Below are positions 17,952 to 27,900 of a DNA stretch of 52,401 nucleotides, one piece after another. Source of the DNA: Flavobacteriales bacterium (GTDB lineage: Bacteria; Bacteroidota; Bacteroidia; Flavobacteriales; TMED113); the NCBI GenBank assembly GCA_002863085.1, contig PKDT01000056.1, forward strand, positions 1 to 52,401, written 5' to 3'. The position numbers were made by a program, and so were the translations under genes. The number at the start of each line of letters is the position of its first letter. Within the stretch, counting starts at the first letter, position 1. The notes beneath the pieces are model-generated. The model saw nothing but the letters and a program-made list of their open reading frames with translations, searched no databases and was not told the DNA's origin.

Positions 17952-19079
17952 TTAAACTAAAAATAATCTAGATGATATGTTGTCTGAAATCAGCATTCCT
18001 TTTTCATTCAAATATATAAGATTATTCTTCTTTCTTAAAACATTTAGGTTTTCAAGTTTCTTTATTTCATTATTAAAATCTTTTATTTCGTTTGGTTTCA
18101 ATTGTTTATAACAGTGGCTAATATCTAACCCCTTGAAGGACCTTAAGTTCATAAATATATATTCATTAAAAATATTTTTGCGATTTAGTTTTTCTTTTTG
18201 ATAGAATTTTTTACTGGCATGAATTTGATCACAGTATTTTTTATTATTATTTATATTCCATTGTCTTAAATTATCAACAAATGAGTGAGCTGATGGGCCT
18301 ACACCAATATAATTAGAATGATTCCAATAATTTTGATTATGAACAGATTTGAAATTCTTGATTGAATAATTTGAAATTTCATAATGAGTAAATTTATTTC
18401 TTGTCAAAAAGTCACGTGCTATTTTAAATTGTCTAGCACCAGTGTCTGGTTCTAGTGGTCTTAGTTTTTTTTTCTTGATTAGAAATTCTAAAGCAGTTTT
18501 TTTTTCAATAGTCATACAATAGCAAGAAATATGATGAACATTAAATCCTGTTAATATTTTTAAATTTTCTATCCATGATTTGTCGTCTAAAGTTGGATAT
18601 CCATAAATTAAATCTACGTTTAGATTATTAATTCTAGATTTACTTAAAATTTCTAGTGACTCTATCGCCTGTTTGCCATCATGTGATCTATTCATATAAA
18701 GTAGATCGCAGTCCCTAAATGATTGTACCCCCAAACTTACTCGATTAATCCCATTGTCGTAATACTTTCTTATGAGTTCTGGCGAAACATTATCTGGATT
18801 CATTTCAATAGTACACTCAATGTTTTTACTGAGATTAAAATTTTCTTTAATTGTATTTAAAATGTCAAAAATAAAATCATGATGGATAGCAGATGGTGTC
18901 CCTCCACCAAAATAAATTGATTTAATTGTTTTATTTGACAGAAGATGTTTTTTTTTTTTTAATTCTATTTGAATACAACTTATCACACCTTCAACTAAAT
19001 TAAGAGAGGTTGAAAAGTGAAAGTCACAATAATGACATGCTTTCGAGCAAAATGGAATATGAACGTATATTCCTGACAT
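17952..19079 (-). CDS. hemW: HemW-like radical SAM heme chaperone
   Basis: The 375-residue protein starts MSGIYVHIPFCSKACHYCDF, with the three cluster cysteines spaced CxxxCxxC and the fourth-position F/C pattern of HemW rather than of oxygen-independent coproporphyrinogen oxidase HemN. FGGGTPSA, TIEMNPDN and VSLGVQSF follow, and the C-terminal winged-helix-like half is present (GVGPSAHSF). HemW binds heme and is thought to deliver it to respiratory enzymes. It is separated by 1 base from the histidine kinase gene in the ldcA-ispG block. Confidence 0.88.
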   Translation of the reverse strand: MSGIYVHIPFCSKACHYCDFHFSTSLNLVEGVISCIQIELKKKKHLLSNKTIKSIYFGGGTPSAIHHDFIFDILNTIKENFNLSKNIECTIEMNPDNVSPELIRKYYDNGINRVSLGVQSFRDCDLLYMNRSHDGKQAIESLEILSKSRINNLNVDLIYGYPTLDDKSWIENLKILTGFNVHHISCYCMTIEKKTALEFLIKKKKLRPLEPDTGARQFKIARDFLTRNKFTHYEISNYSIKNFKSVHNQNYWNHSNYIGVGPSAHSFVDNLRQWNINNNKKYCDQIHASKKFYQKEKLNRKNIFNEYIFMNLRSFKGLDISHCYKQLKPNEIKDFNNEIKKLENLNVLRKKNNLIYLNEKGMLISDNISSRLFLV

Positions 19080-19080
19080 A

Positions 19081-20241
19081 TTAATTATTTAAAATTATTC
19101 TAAACTTTGTCTCCAAATTTGGTTTAGAGTGTAACAGTTTGATTTGGCCTTTATGATAATCATGTATTATTCTTTTTGCTAAGGATAGTCCTAATCCCCA
19201 GCCTCTCTTCTTTGAAGTAAAACCTGGTTCAAAAATTTCTTTGAATTGACTTTTTTTTATTCCAACTCCATTATCAATTATATCAACAAATGTATGTGAC
19301 TGATTTGATTCTAATTTAATTAGAATCACGCCTTTTTCACTTGTTGCATCGAATGAATTCTTAATCATGTTTTCAATTACCCAATCAAACAAATCTTTAT
19401 TGATCAAAGCATTAATATATTGTTTAGAGGGCATGAACTTAATTACTATTTTTGAAGATGCTCTTTTTTGCATATAATCAACCGAATCTGTAATTAACGA
19501 AACCAGATTTAATTTTTTTAGTTTAGGCAAAGAACCTATTTTTGAAAATCTTGATGCTATAACTGAAAGCCTTTCCAGGTCATTTTCAATTTCTATAACC
19601 GTTTGCTTGTCACTCTTTTTTGATTTTAAAATTTCAACCCAACCTAAAAGTGAAGATAAGGGAGTGCCTATTTGATGAGCAGTTTCTTTAGCCATTCCAG
19701 TCCAAACTTTGTTCTGTTCAGCAATTTTGGCATTACTAAAAGCAATGTATGCAATGAAAATAAATGCACCTATAATTGAGAGTATAATTATGGGAAAATT
19801 TTTGAGATTTTGGAGTAGTCTTGAGTCTTTATAATATATGTATTCTTTTGAACCATCAATTAACTCAACTTCAATTGGAGGATATTTATTTTTCATAAAT
19901 GTCACCTGCTTTTGAAGTTCAACATCAGTCTGCGGGCCTTTAATGTTCCTATGTGCAATAATTTCGCCGTCCTCATTGACTTGTATTACCGGTACTGTTG
20001 TATTATTGTTTACAACTTCAAATACAAATCCAATGTTATAATTTGAGGGACTAATTTCTGATAACTCCTTCGTTGCCTTTGCCCAAAGTGCAACTTTTTT
20101 TTGTTCTTCAAATTTAAGTTTATTGGCGAGACTGTTTGTATACCACAAGGTGACAGAAACTATACACAGGGCTATAAAAAACAATATTCTTGAAGTTTTA
20201 GTATTTGATTTTGTCACTATTTGTAAGATTTGTAAACTCAT
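19081..20241 (-). CDS. Membrane sensor histidine kinase without an adjacent response regulator
   Basis: A 386-residue sensor with a hydrophobic helix near 18-36, a periplasmic domain of about 110 residues and a second helix near 148-166. The phospho-acceptor box is AKETAHQIGTPLSSL (histidine in AHQ), followed by an N box ENMIKNSFDAT, a G1 box DNGVGIKK and a G2 box RGWGLGLSLAKRI. No response regulator gene is adjacent; the neighbours are a pseudouridine synthase and hemW. The stimulus cannot be deduced. The ATG overlaps the upstream gene stop by one base. Confidence 0.9.
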   Translation of the reverse strand: MSLQILQIVTKSNTKTSRILFFIALCIVSVTLWYTNSLANKLKFEEQKKVALWAKATKELSEISPSNYNIGFVFEVVNNNTTVPVIQVNEDGEIIAHRNIKGPQTDVELQKQVTFMKNKYPPIEVELIDGSKEYIYYKDSRLLQNLKNFPIIILSIIGAFIFIAYIAFSNAKIAEQNKVWTGMAKETAHQIGTPLSSLLGWVEILKSKKSDKQTVIEIENDLERLSVIASRFSKIGSLPKLKKLNLVSLITDSVDYMQKRASSKIVIKFMPSKQYINALINKDLFDWVIENMIKNSFDATSEKGVILIKLESNQSHTFVDIIDNGVGIKKSQFKEIFEPGFTSKKRGWGLGLSLAKRIIHDYHKGQIKLLHSKPNLETKFRIILNN

Positions 20242-20960
20242 TAGGTTATTGATTTAATTTCATTTAATTCGTGAGATGTTATTTTTCTCCATTTTCCAAT
20301 TTGTAAGTTTTTCTTTGTAAAAATTGAAAATTGAGTTCTGTCCAATTTTAAAACTTTATAATTAAAATGCTCAAATATTCTTCTGATAATTCTATTTCTA
20401 CCAATGTGAAGTTGAATTGATATTTTATTTTTTTTATCGAGGTAACTAATTTCATCTATCAAAGCCACACCATCATCTAACATAACACCCGATTTAATTT
20501 TTTCAAAATGTTCTAGTGATAGGTCTCTATCTATTTCAATGTTATAGGTTTTTTTAACACCAAATTTAGGGTGAGACATTGTTCTTGCTAAGTCGCCGTC
20601 ATTAGTAAATAATAGTAAACCTGTAGTATTTCTATCCAATCTACCTACAGGGACCAGTCTTTCTCTATAGCTGTTTTTTATGAGTGTAACAACAGTTTTT
20701 CTTCCTTTCTCATCGTTCATTGTTGTTATGTAGTCTTTTGGTTTGTTTAGTAAAATGTATCTTTTCTTTTCTATTTTAATATGTTTACCCTTAAAAGTTA
20801 CACTATCATTAGTACTTACCTTATAACCTAATTCCTGAACAGTTTTGCCATTAATTTTTACATCTCCATTTTTAATTAAAGAATCTGCTTTTCTTCTTGA
20901 ACAAACTCCACACATAGCAATGTATCTATTTAGTCTATATAAAGTTGTTATTTTATTCAT
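20241..20960 (-). CDS. RsuA/RluB-family rRNA pseudouridine synthase
   Basis: The 239-residue protein has an N-terminal S4 RNA-binding domain (LNRYIAMCGVCSRRKADSLI...VKINGK) and a catalytic domain with VGRLDRNTTGLLLFTNDG, where the aspartate of RLDRNT is the nucleophile, and the C-terminal GRNRIIRRIFEHF. This fits the RsuA/RluB/RluE/RluF group that modifies 16S or 23S rRNA; RluB is the most likely target class but cannot be fixed by eye. The start follows the ldcA stop directly and its end overlaps the kinase gene by one base. Confidence 0.92.
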   Translation of the reverse strand: MNKITTLYRLNRYIAMCGVCSRRKADSLIKNGDVKINGKTVQELGYKVSTNDSVTFKGKHIKIEKKRYILLNKPKDYITTMNDEKGRKTVVTLIKNSYRERLVPVGRLDRNTTGLLLFTNDGDLARTMSHPKFGVKKTYNIEIDRDLSLEHFEKIKSGVMLDDGVALIDEISYLDKKNKISIQLHIGRNRIIRRIFEHFNYKVLKLDRTQFSIFTKKNLQIGKWRKITSHELNEIKSIT

Positions 20961-21881
20961 CTACAAATAACTTAGGGTGGTATAGTCTTTAGCAACTGAA
21001 AGCCGAACTTTAGAACCAACAACAATCGGAGTATTTTCCTTAATATGTCCTAACGGGAAATCGAAACATTTTGGATAGTTGTACTTTTCTGTAATATCAA
21101 AAATAATCTGATTTAACTCCTTGCCAAAACCTATCTCATTGTCATGCATTGAGGTCATTTGTCCCACAATTATTCCTGAAATATTTGATAAAAAACCACA
21201 CCTATCAAGTGATATTAACATCCTTTCAAAATGATATAAATATTCATCAACCTCTTCAATAAAGAGAATTTGATTTTGCAGATTGGTTAAACTTCGTGAA
21301 CCTACTAAGCTGTATAAAATTGACAAATTACCACCAATAACTTCACCCTCAACAATTCCTGTGGTATCATAATTGCTAGATTTGATTTTTACACTCTCAC
21401 GTTTACCTTCAAGCATGCGAGCCAACATTTTCAAATACCTTTTATCAGTAAAATTAAAATTATATGCCATTGGAGCATGAATAGACTGAATTTTAAAATT
21501 TTGTTGGATGTGACAAATAATAGTAGTAATATCACTAAAGCCAATTAGCCACTTTGGGTTTCTTACAAATTTTGTAAAATTTAAATCATCAATAATTTGT
21601 AAGGCCCCATAACCGCCACGAGCAAATAAAATTGCCTTGATATTCTTGTTATCTAAAGACGATTGTAGCCTTTCTGTTCTATCACTTTTAGTTCCTGCAA
21701 AAACTCCATCACTAATAAAGTTAGATTTATCAATGTAAACTTTATAGCCCAATTCCTCTAAAAAAGACTTGGCAAAGCTGATGTCTTTTTCTAAAATAAA
21801 TTTAGCTGGTGCTAATATTTCAATAATGTCTCCTTTGTTTAAAAAATTAGGTGCAACAGAATTCCTATTATTTATTGTCAT
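20961..21881 (-). CDS. LD-carboxypeptidase, peptidase family S66
   Basis: Cytoplasmic serine peptidase that removes the terminal D-Ala from recycled murein tetrapeptides. The 306-residue protein has ARGGYGA, the nucleophile motif IGFSDIT (serine in FSD), the EEVDEYLYHFERM acid region and GHIKENTPIVVG, which supplies the catalytic histidine. It begins the minus block that runs to ispG and diverges from metG across a 40-base spacer that must hold both promoters. Confidence 0.92.
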   Translation of the reverse strand: MTINNRNSVAPNFLNKGDIIEILAPAKFILEKDISFAKSFLEELGYKVYIDKSNFISDGVFAGTKSDRTERLQSSLDNKNIKAILFARGGYGALQIIDDLNFTKFVRNPKWLIGFSDITTIICHIQQNFKIQSIHAPMAYNFNFTDKRYLKMLARMLEGKRESVKIKSSNYDTTGIVEGEVIGGNLSILYSLVGSRSLTNLQNQILFIEEVDEYLYHFERMLISLDRCGFLSNISGIIVGQMTSMHDNEIGFGKELNQIIFDITEKYNYPKCFDFPLGHIKENTPIVVGSKVRLSVAKDYTTLSYL

Positions 21882-21921
21882 TGTAAATCCTTTGATATAC
21901 TTTTACACAATATACAAAACT

Positions 21922-23613
21922 ATGAGGGAATCATCTCGATATACTATAACTGCAGCACTTCCATATGCAAATGGACCTGTACACATTGGCCATCTAGCTG
22001 GGGTTTATTTACCGGCTGATATCTTTGCAAGATATATGAGAACAATTGGCAATGACGTACTATATGTATGTGGTTCCGATGAACATGGTGTACCAATTAC
22101 TTTAAAAGCAAAAAAACTTGGTGTTTCCCCTAATCACATAATTGACAAATATCACGAAACCATTAAAAAATCTTTCGATGATTTTGGAATATCATTTGAC
22201 ATCTACAGCAGAACATCTAATGATGAACATCATAGTACAGCTCAGGAATTTTTCTTAAAACTAATTGAAAAAAAATTGTTAGTAGAAAAAAATACTGATG
22301 AGTTTTTCGACGTAAAAGAAGAAACATTCTTAGCCGATCGCTACATATTAGGGACATGCCCTGTTTGCGGACACGAAGAGGCTTATGGTGATCAGTGCGA
22401 AAAATGCGGAACCAGTCTAGAACCGTCCGAACTTATTAACCCTAGATCAGCGATTAGCGGGGGTAAGCTAACAAAAAAGAAAACAAAGCATTGGTACCTT
22501 CCTCTAGGAAACTATGAAGGTTTTTTGAAAGACTGGATAATTACTAAAAACAAAAGGTTCTGGAAGAGTAATGTTGTTGGACAATGTAAATCATGGATTG
22601 AGTCAGGACTGAGAGATCGTGCTGTAACAAGAGACCTCGAGTGGGGGGTTAAGGTTCCACTTAAAACTGAAAATAATAAGGTATTATATGTATGGTTCGA
22701 TGCTCCAATCGGATATATTTCGGCAACAAAATCATGGGCAAAAAAGAACAATAAAGACTGGAAAAAATATTGGAAAAATACCGAAACTAAACTAGTTCAT
22801 TTTATAGGTAAAGACAACATTGTGTTTCACTGTATAATTTTTCCCTCAATGCTTAAAGCACATGGTGAATTTATTCTACCACACAATGTACCTGCAAATG
22901 AATTTTTAAATCTAGAGGGAAGGAAGATTTCCACTTCAAAGAACTGGGCTGTTTGGCTAAACGAATACATTGACGATTTTCCAAATAAACAGGACGTGTT
23001 GAGATATGTTTTATGCACAAACGCTCCTGAAAATAAAGATAATGATTTTACATGGTCGGACTTTCAAACAAAAAATAATAGCGAGCTAGTAGCTATACTT
23101 GGAAACTTCATAAATCGAGTATTTGTTCTCTGTCATAAATACTGGGATGGTAGAGTTCCCAAAATAAACCAAATTCTCAGTACAGATAGTGAGGTGATAG
23201 ATTCGATAAAACTCACAAGCGAAAAAATAAGTGAAAATATCAAAAATTATAAATTTCGATTTGCAATTCAAAAATTTATGGAGCTAGCAAGAACCGGAAA
23301 TAAGTACCTAGCTGACACAGAGCCTTGGAAATTGTTTAAGAATGAAGATACAAAGCACCGAACAGAGACAATACTACACATCGCCATTCAAATCACTGCA
23401 GCAATTTCAATTACTTCAGGGCCTTTCATGCCCTTTACATCAAAAAAAATCAAGAATATGTTAAATATTCTTAATCCAAAATGGGAGGAAGCTGGGAAAA
23501 TTAATATAATCAAAGAGGATCATAAATTAAACAGTCCTGAACTGTTATTTTCAAAAATTGAGGATAGCGAAATAGAAGAGCAAATAAATAAACTAAAAAA
23601 TAATAATAATTAA
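21922..23613 (+). CDS. metG: Methionyl-tRNA synthetase, short form
   Basis: Charges tRNA-Met. From the ATG at 21922, which leads directly into RYTITAALPYANGPVHIGHLAG, the protein is 563 residues; an upstream in-frame start at 21769 would lie inside ldcA. The HIGH box is HIGH, the zinc knuckle is CPVCG-x7-CEKCG, and the KMSKS position reads KISTSK. Most Bacteroidetes MetG proteins I know extend to about 680-690 residues with a C-terminal Trbp111-like tRNA-binding domain; here the protein ends in a low-complexity KLKNNNN tail and the next gene starts 9 bases later, so that domain is absent. Confidence 0.95.
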   Translation: MRESSRYTITAALPYANGPVHIGHLAGVYLPADIFARYMRTIGNDVLYVCGSDEHGVPITLKAKKLGVSPNHIIDKYHETIKKSFDDFGISFDIYSRTSNDEHHSTAQEFFLKLIEKKLLVEKNTDEFFDVKEETFLADRYILGTCPVCGHEEAYGDQCEKCGTSLEPSELINPRSAISGGKLTKKKTKHWYLPLGNYEGFLKDWIITKNKRFWKSNVVGQCKSWIESGLRDRAVTRDLEWGVKVPLKTENNKVLYVWFDAPIGYISATKSWAKKNNKDWKKYWKNTETKLVHFIGKDNIVFHCIIFPSMLKAHGEFILPHNVPANEFLNLEGRKISTSKNWAVWLNEYIDDFPNKQDVLRYVLCTNAPENKDNDFTWSDFQTKNNSELVAILGNFINRVFVLCHKYWDGRVPKINQILSTDSEVIDSIKLTSEKISENIKNYKFRFAIQKFMELARTGNKYLADTEPWKLFKNEDTKHRTETILHIAIQITAAISITSGPFMPFTSKKIKNMLNILNPKWEEAGKINIIKEDHKLNSPELLFSKIEDSEIEEQINKLKNNNN

Positions 23614-23622
23614 TTTTTAACA

Positions 23623-24858
23623 ATGAAGCCAGAATCACATATGATGTCCTTTGGATATAATCCCGACTGGAGCGAGGGATCTGTAAAACCTCCCATTTTT
23701 CAAACATCTACGTTCGTATTTAAAACTGCAGAAGATGGAAAAAGATTCTTTGAAGTAGCATACGGAAAAGATAGCCTAAAGAAGCACGAACAAATTGGGT
23801 TAATTTATTCTAGAATTAATAACCCAAACATGCAAATATTGGAAGAAAGATTAGCTGTGTTAGAGGAAGCAGAAGAATCTGCTGCTTTTGAAAGCGGAAT
23901 GAGTGCCATATCTACAACAATGCTTGCTTATTTAAAACCTGGCGATTTGGTTCTGTTTAGTAAACCAACATACGGAGGAACTCATCACTTTATTAATAAT
24001 TTCCTTAAAGAAATTGGGGTACACTCAATAGGCTTTAATCACGACGAAAATTTTGAAGTATTGTGGGGAAGAGTCAAAAAGAATAATCATCTTGATAAGC
24101 TTAAAATGATTTATATTGAAACGCCCGCAAATCCTACAAACTCACTTATAGACCTAGACATAATAAAACAATTTAAGTCGAAAATGCTAAAAGAGTTTAA
24201 TAAAGAAATAAAGGCAGTTGTTGACAACACGTACCTTGGTCCTTTATGGCAAAAACCAATAAATTTTGAAGCTGACTTAGTGTGTTATTCTGCAACAAAG
24301 TTTTTAAACGGGCACAGTGATCTAATCGCTGGTGCAGTAATGGGTGATCATGAAAGCATATTACCAATCAAAACATTAAGAACATTCTTGGGTAGCATGA
24401 TTGCTCCGTATACAGCTTGGTTACTTACAAGAAGCCTTGAGACACTACATATTAGAATGACGCAGCAAGAAAAGAACACTATAGAAATCGTTGAATTTCT
24501 TCAAGAACATTCAAAGGTTAAGCATGTCTTTTATCCTGGACTAGAATCCATGGGTGCTAAACAAAATGAAATTTATAAAAAACAATGTTTAAGTGGTGGA
24601 GCAATGATTAGCTTTACAATAGAAGATAGCGAAGAAAGTGCATTTAAACTACTTAATTCTCTGAAGTTAATAAAACTGGCGGTAAGTCTAGGAAGCAACG
24701 AAAGCTTAGCGCAACACCCCTACTCAATGACCCACACTGATATCCCTAATGAGGAAAAGAAATCAATTGGTATTAGTGAAGGACTTATAAGGCTAAGTGT
24801 TGGAATTGAAAATGCTAATGACTTAATTCAAGACCTAGCTCAAGCTTTAGAAAAATAA
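23623..24858 (+). CDS. Cys/Met-metabolism PLP enzyme (cystathionine gamma-synthase / methionine gamma-lyase family)
   Basis: A 411-residue fold-type I PLP enzyme. It shows the N-terminal PPIFQTSTF motif, YSRINNPN for phosphate binding, the ESGMSAIS stretch and YSATKFLNGHSD with the PLP lysine at 226, and it ends with an HPYSMTH and GISEGLIRLSVGIE pair typical of the trans-sulfuration family. The insertion around residues 35-55 is typical of the branch annotated as cystathionine gamma-synthase family in Bacteroidetes. The precise reaction (gamma-synthase, beta-lyase or gamma-lyase) cannot be told by eye. It follows metG by 9 bases, a coherent methionine pairing, and ends before a strong terminator. 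Confidence 0.88.
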   Translation: MKPESHMMSFGYNPDWSEGSVKPPIFQTSTFVFKTAEDGKRFFEVAYGKDSLKKHEQIGLIYSRINNPNMQILEERLAVLEEAEESAAFESGMSAISTTMLAYLKPGDLVLFSKPTYGGTHHFINNFLKEIGVHSIGFNHDENFEVLWGRVKKNNHLDKLKMIYIETPANPTNSLIDLDIIKQFKSKMLKEFNKEIKAVVDNTYLGPLWQKPINFEADLVCYSATKFLNGHSDLIAGAVMGDHESILPIKTLRTFLGSMIAPYTAWLLTRSLETLHIRMTQQEKNTIEIVEFLQEHSKVKHVFYPGLESMGAKQNEIYKKQCLSGGAMISFTIEDSEESAFKLLNSLKLIKLAVSLGSNESLAQHPYSMTHTDIPNEEKKSIGISEGLIRLSVGIENANDLIQDLAQALEK

Positions 24859-24867
24859 TTTCTTACT

Positions 24868-24900
24868 AATAAAAAAGGGGCCTTTGGCCCCTTTTTTATT
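24868..24900. terminator. Bidirectional rho-independent terminator
   Basis: A perfect 15-bp inverted repeat (24868-24882 with 24886-24900) around a TTT loop. The core GGGGCC/GGCCCC is flanked by A6 on the left and T6 on the right, so it terminates both the plus-strand PLP gene and the converging minus-strand repeat-protein gene. It is the clearest terminator in the window. Confidence 0.95.
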
Positions 24901-24915
24901 TGCAATCTTTTATAA

Positions 24916-27900
24916 TTACCTAATCATTAATGATCTATTTACTACATCTTTGTGAGTAGCTACCGTTACTTGGTATAAACCAGAAGGATAGTTTGCTACA
25001 TCAATTGTAGTTGAAGATAAGGTAGATATATCCCTTGAGTCAACTATTTGACCCAATTGGTTAATCACCATAATTTTAGCATCAACTTTATTGTTTGAGT
25101 CTAGTTCGACTGTAATAAAATTATCAGCTGGATTTGGATATACCAGTAACTCAAAAGATGATGTTACTTCTTCAATAGATAAATATTCACATGATCCGTC
25201 GTCAGTGTTAGCATTTGGATCGTAATTAATTGCTTCAGGATCAGTACAGCCCTCGATAATGTCTTCGCAATCTCCAACACCATCACCATCTGAGTCAATT
25301 AAGTCAACATATTCAAATGTTCCGTCACCATCGACATCTACACATTCTTCACATGAAGGATTAGAAATTGTGGATCCATTTGATGCATACAGGCAAGATC
25401 CGTCGTCATAATTTGCTTCTCCGTTGTAGTTGCAAGCAAACATATCAGTACAACCCAAGTTCCAATCAACACATAGGGTATTATCTATACATCCCGTTGC
25501 AACAGCTTCTTCATTGTAATTGAAACTCCAAGGTTGACCACAACCATATGGTAAACATGTACCATTATCTACACTTGCAATGGTGTAAACAGTACCGTCA
25601 TCACCAACTGGAACATTATAGGTGATTGCAATACCGTCAGAACCTAACACTGGGAATCCGTCAGCATCTGCAATGAAATAGGTTGTGTTACAAGCGTCTG
25701 GGTTAGTACAACCAACAAAGTCAAGTTCGTCGCAAACTCCATTCTCATCACAATCATTCAAGCAATTACCATCACAATCAAGGTATGACTGTTCTGGATA
25801 AATACATGCAGTTGAGAAATTTGCATCAGGATTGTAGTTACAAGCAGTTTCTTCGGTACAGCCTTGGATGAACATTACACACCACTCATTTTCAGCGTAC
25901 ATAGCGTTTGATAGGCAATCGTAACCTGTTGCAGTGTAGTTTTGCATTGACGGGTCGCTACATCCAATAACTCCATCACAAGATCCATCATCATCTGTTG
26001 CGGCAGGATCATAGTTACATGCCAACATATCAGTACAGCCATCAACTTCATCCGCATCACAAACACCGTCATCGTCAGCATCCCCATCGTTTAGCGCTAC
26101 AAAATTTCCATCCGTGTCATATTCACACTCATCACATGCATCAGGCACCAGACAAGAACCGTCGTCATCTGTTGCATCGGAGCTAAAGTTACATGCTGTA
26201 GAATCAGTACAACCTTCAACTTCATCAGCATCACAAACGCCATCTTCATCCGTGTCAATAGCTACTAACTCGCCATCATCGCCACACTCGCTGCAGTTAT
26301 CAACTGGCAAATTACATGTACCATTATCTGCATTAGCGTCAGCATTGTAGTTACATGCATCCTCATTCATACAACCTAATACGTATTCTATACAAGACGT
26401 GTTATCTATACAGTCTGCTGTGCCTACACAATCATCACCTTCACAACCTTCCACAGGAACTGGGTTATAGTTAAACATGAAAGGAAGATCACAACCAACT
26501 ACACCCTCACAAGACCCATCATCAAATGTTGCATCGGACATGTAATTACATGATAACACGTCCATACATCCACCCATTATTTCCTTGCAAACGCCATCTA
26601 CGTCTGTGTATCCATCTTCGCAACCATCACAATCAGCATTTGGGACAGGGAAAACGCACTCTCCATTGTCTGAATCCATATAATTACATGCAGTCTCATC
26701 AGTGCAGTTGTCAATTAAATCACAAGTACTGTCCATGTCTGTATCTAGACATGAACCATCTCCAAGATATCCGTTATTGTTACATGATCCATCATCGTCA
26801 GTAGCATCGGAGTTGTAGTTGTATGCCGTATCATCTGTACAGCCAGCAACCTCGTCGTCGTTACATACGCCATCACCATCTGTATCACCATCTGTAAACT
26901 CTCCCGTTTCTTCATCACAGTCAGTGTCACAAGTATCGTCAAAACAAGATCCATCGTCATCTGTTGCATCTTCGTTGTAGTTACATACCGTTTCATCTGT
27001 ACATCCAGGAACTTCATTTTCATCACAAACACCATCACCATCTTCATCATTTATACATTCATATGTTCCGTCACCATCTAAATCACAAGTAAATGGAACA
27101 TAATCATCTGTTTCACACGCAACGCAATCAGTTTCTCCATCGTCATCTGTGTCAAAATTAATTTCATTTCCAACACAGTCGTCGACTAAGTCACAGATAC
27201 CGTCAGAGTCATCATCAATGCACTCACCATCACAGTCGAAGCCAGGCGTTGGGTAATTACAATTTCCGTCAGATGTGTTAGCCGCAGAATCAAAATTACA
27301 AGCAGTGTTATCAGTACAACCTAACAATACCGGCTCGCAGCAATCTCCAACTCCGTCACCGTCTGTGTCTGGACAGTATGTGTTGCAATCAGCACAAAAA
27401 TTACCAGTTGCATCTCCGTTAGCTAACTCTGTATCAAGACATCCTTCAGTAACCTCTTCACATGAACCATCATCATCAGTTGCAGCTTCATCGAAGTTAA
27501 ATGCAGTTGAATCAGTACAACCTGCAATCTCTGCTTCGTCACACACTGTATCACCATCTGTGTCAACACATGAACCATCACAGTTAAAACCATCTAGTGG
27601 GTATTCACATGAACCATCATCAGTGTTGTTTGCCTCATCATAATTGCATGCTGTTTCATCAGTACAGCCATATACAAATGGTACACAAGAGCCATCATCC
27701 TCTGTTGCTGTAGCATCATAATTTGTTGCAGTTGAATCAGTACAACCATCAACTTCATCATCTGCACAAACGCCATCATTGTCAGCATCATTCAAAGGAT
27801 CGTTAGGACATTCATCAACATCGTCACAAACACCATCAGAATCTAAGTCAACACATGAACCGTCGCAGTTAAATCCAGCTGGTGGATAAGTACACGAACC

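Noticed and set aside
25998-27643. Long plus-strand open frames inside the GCTD-repeat gene (for example 25998-26350 and 27275-27643)
   Set aside because: They are antisense shadows of a highly repetitive coding region whose biased codons avoid stops on the other strand; their compositions (His/Gln/Ser-rich) are not protein-like.
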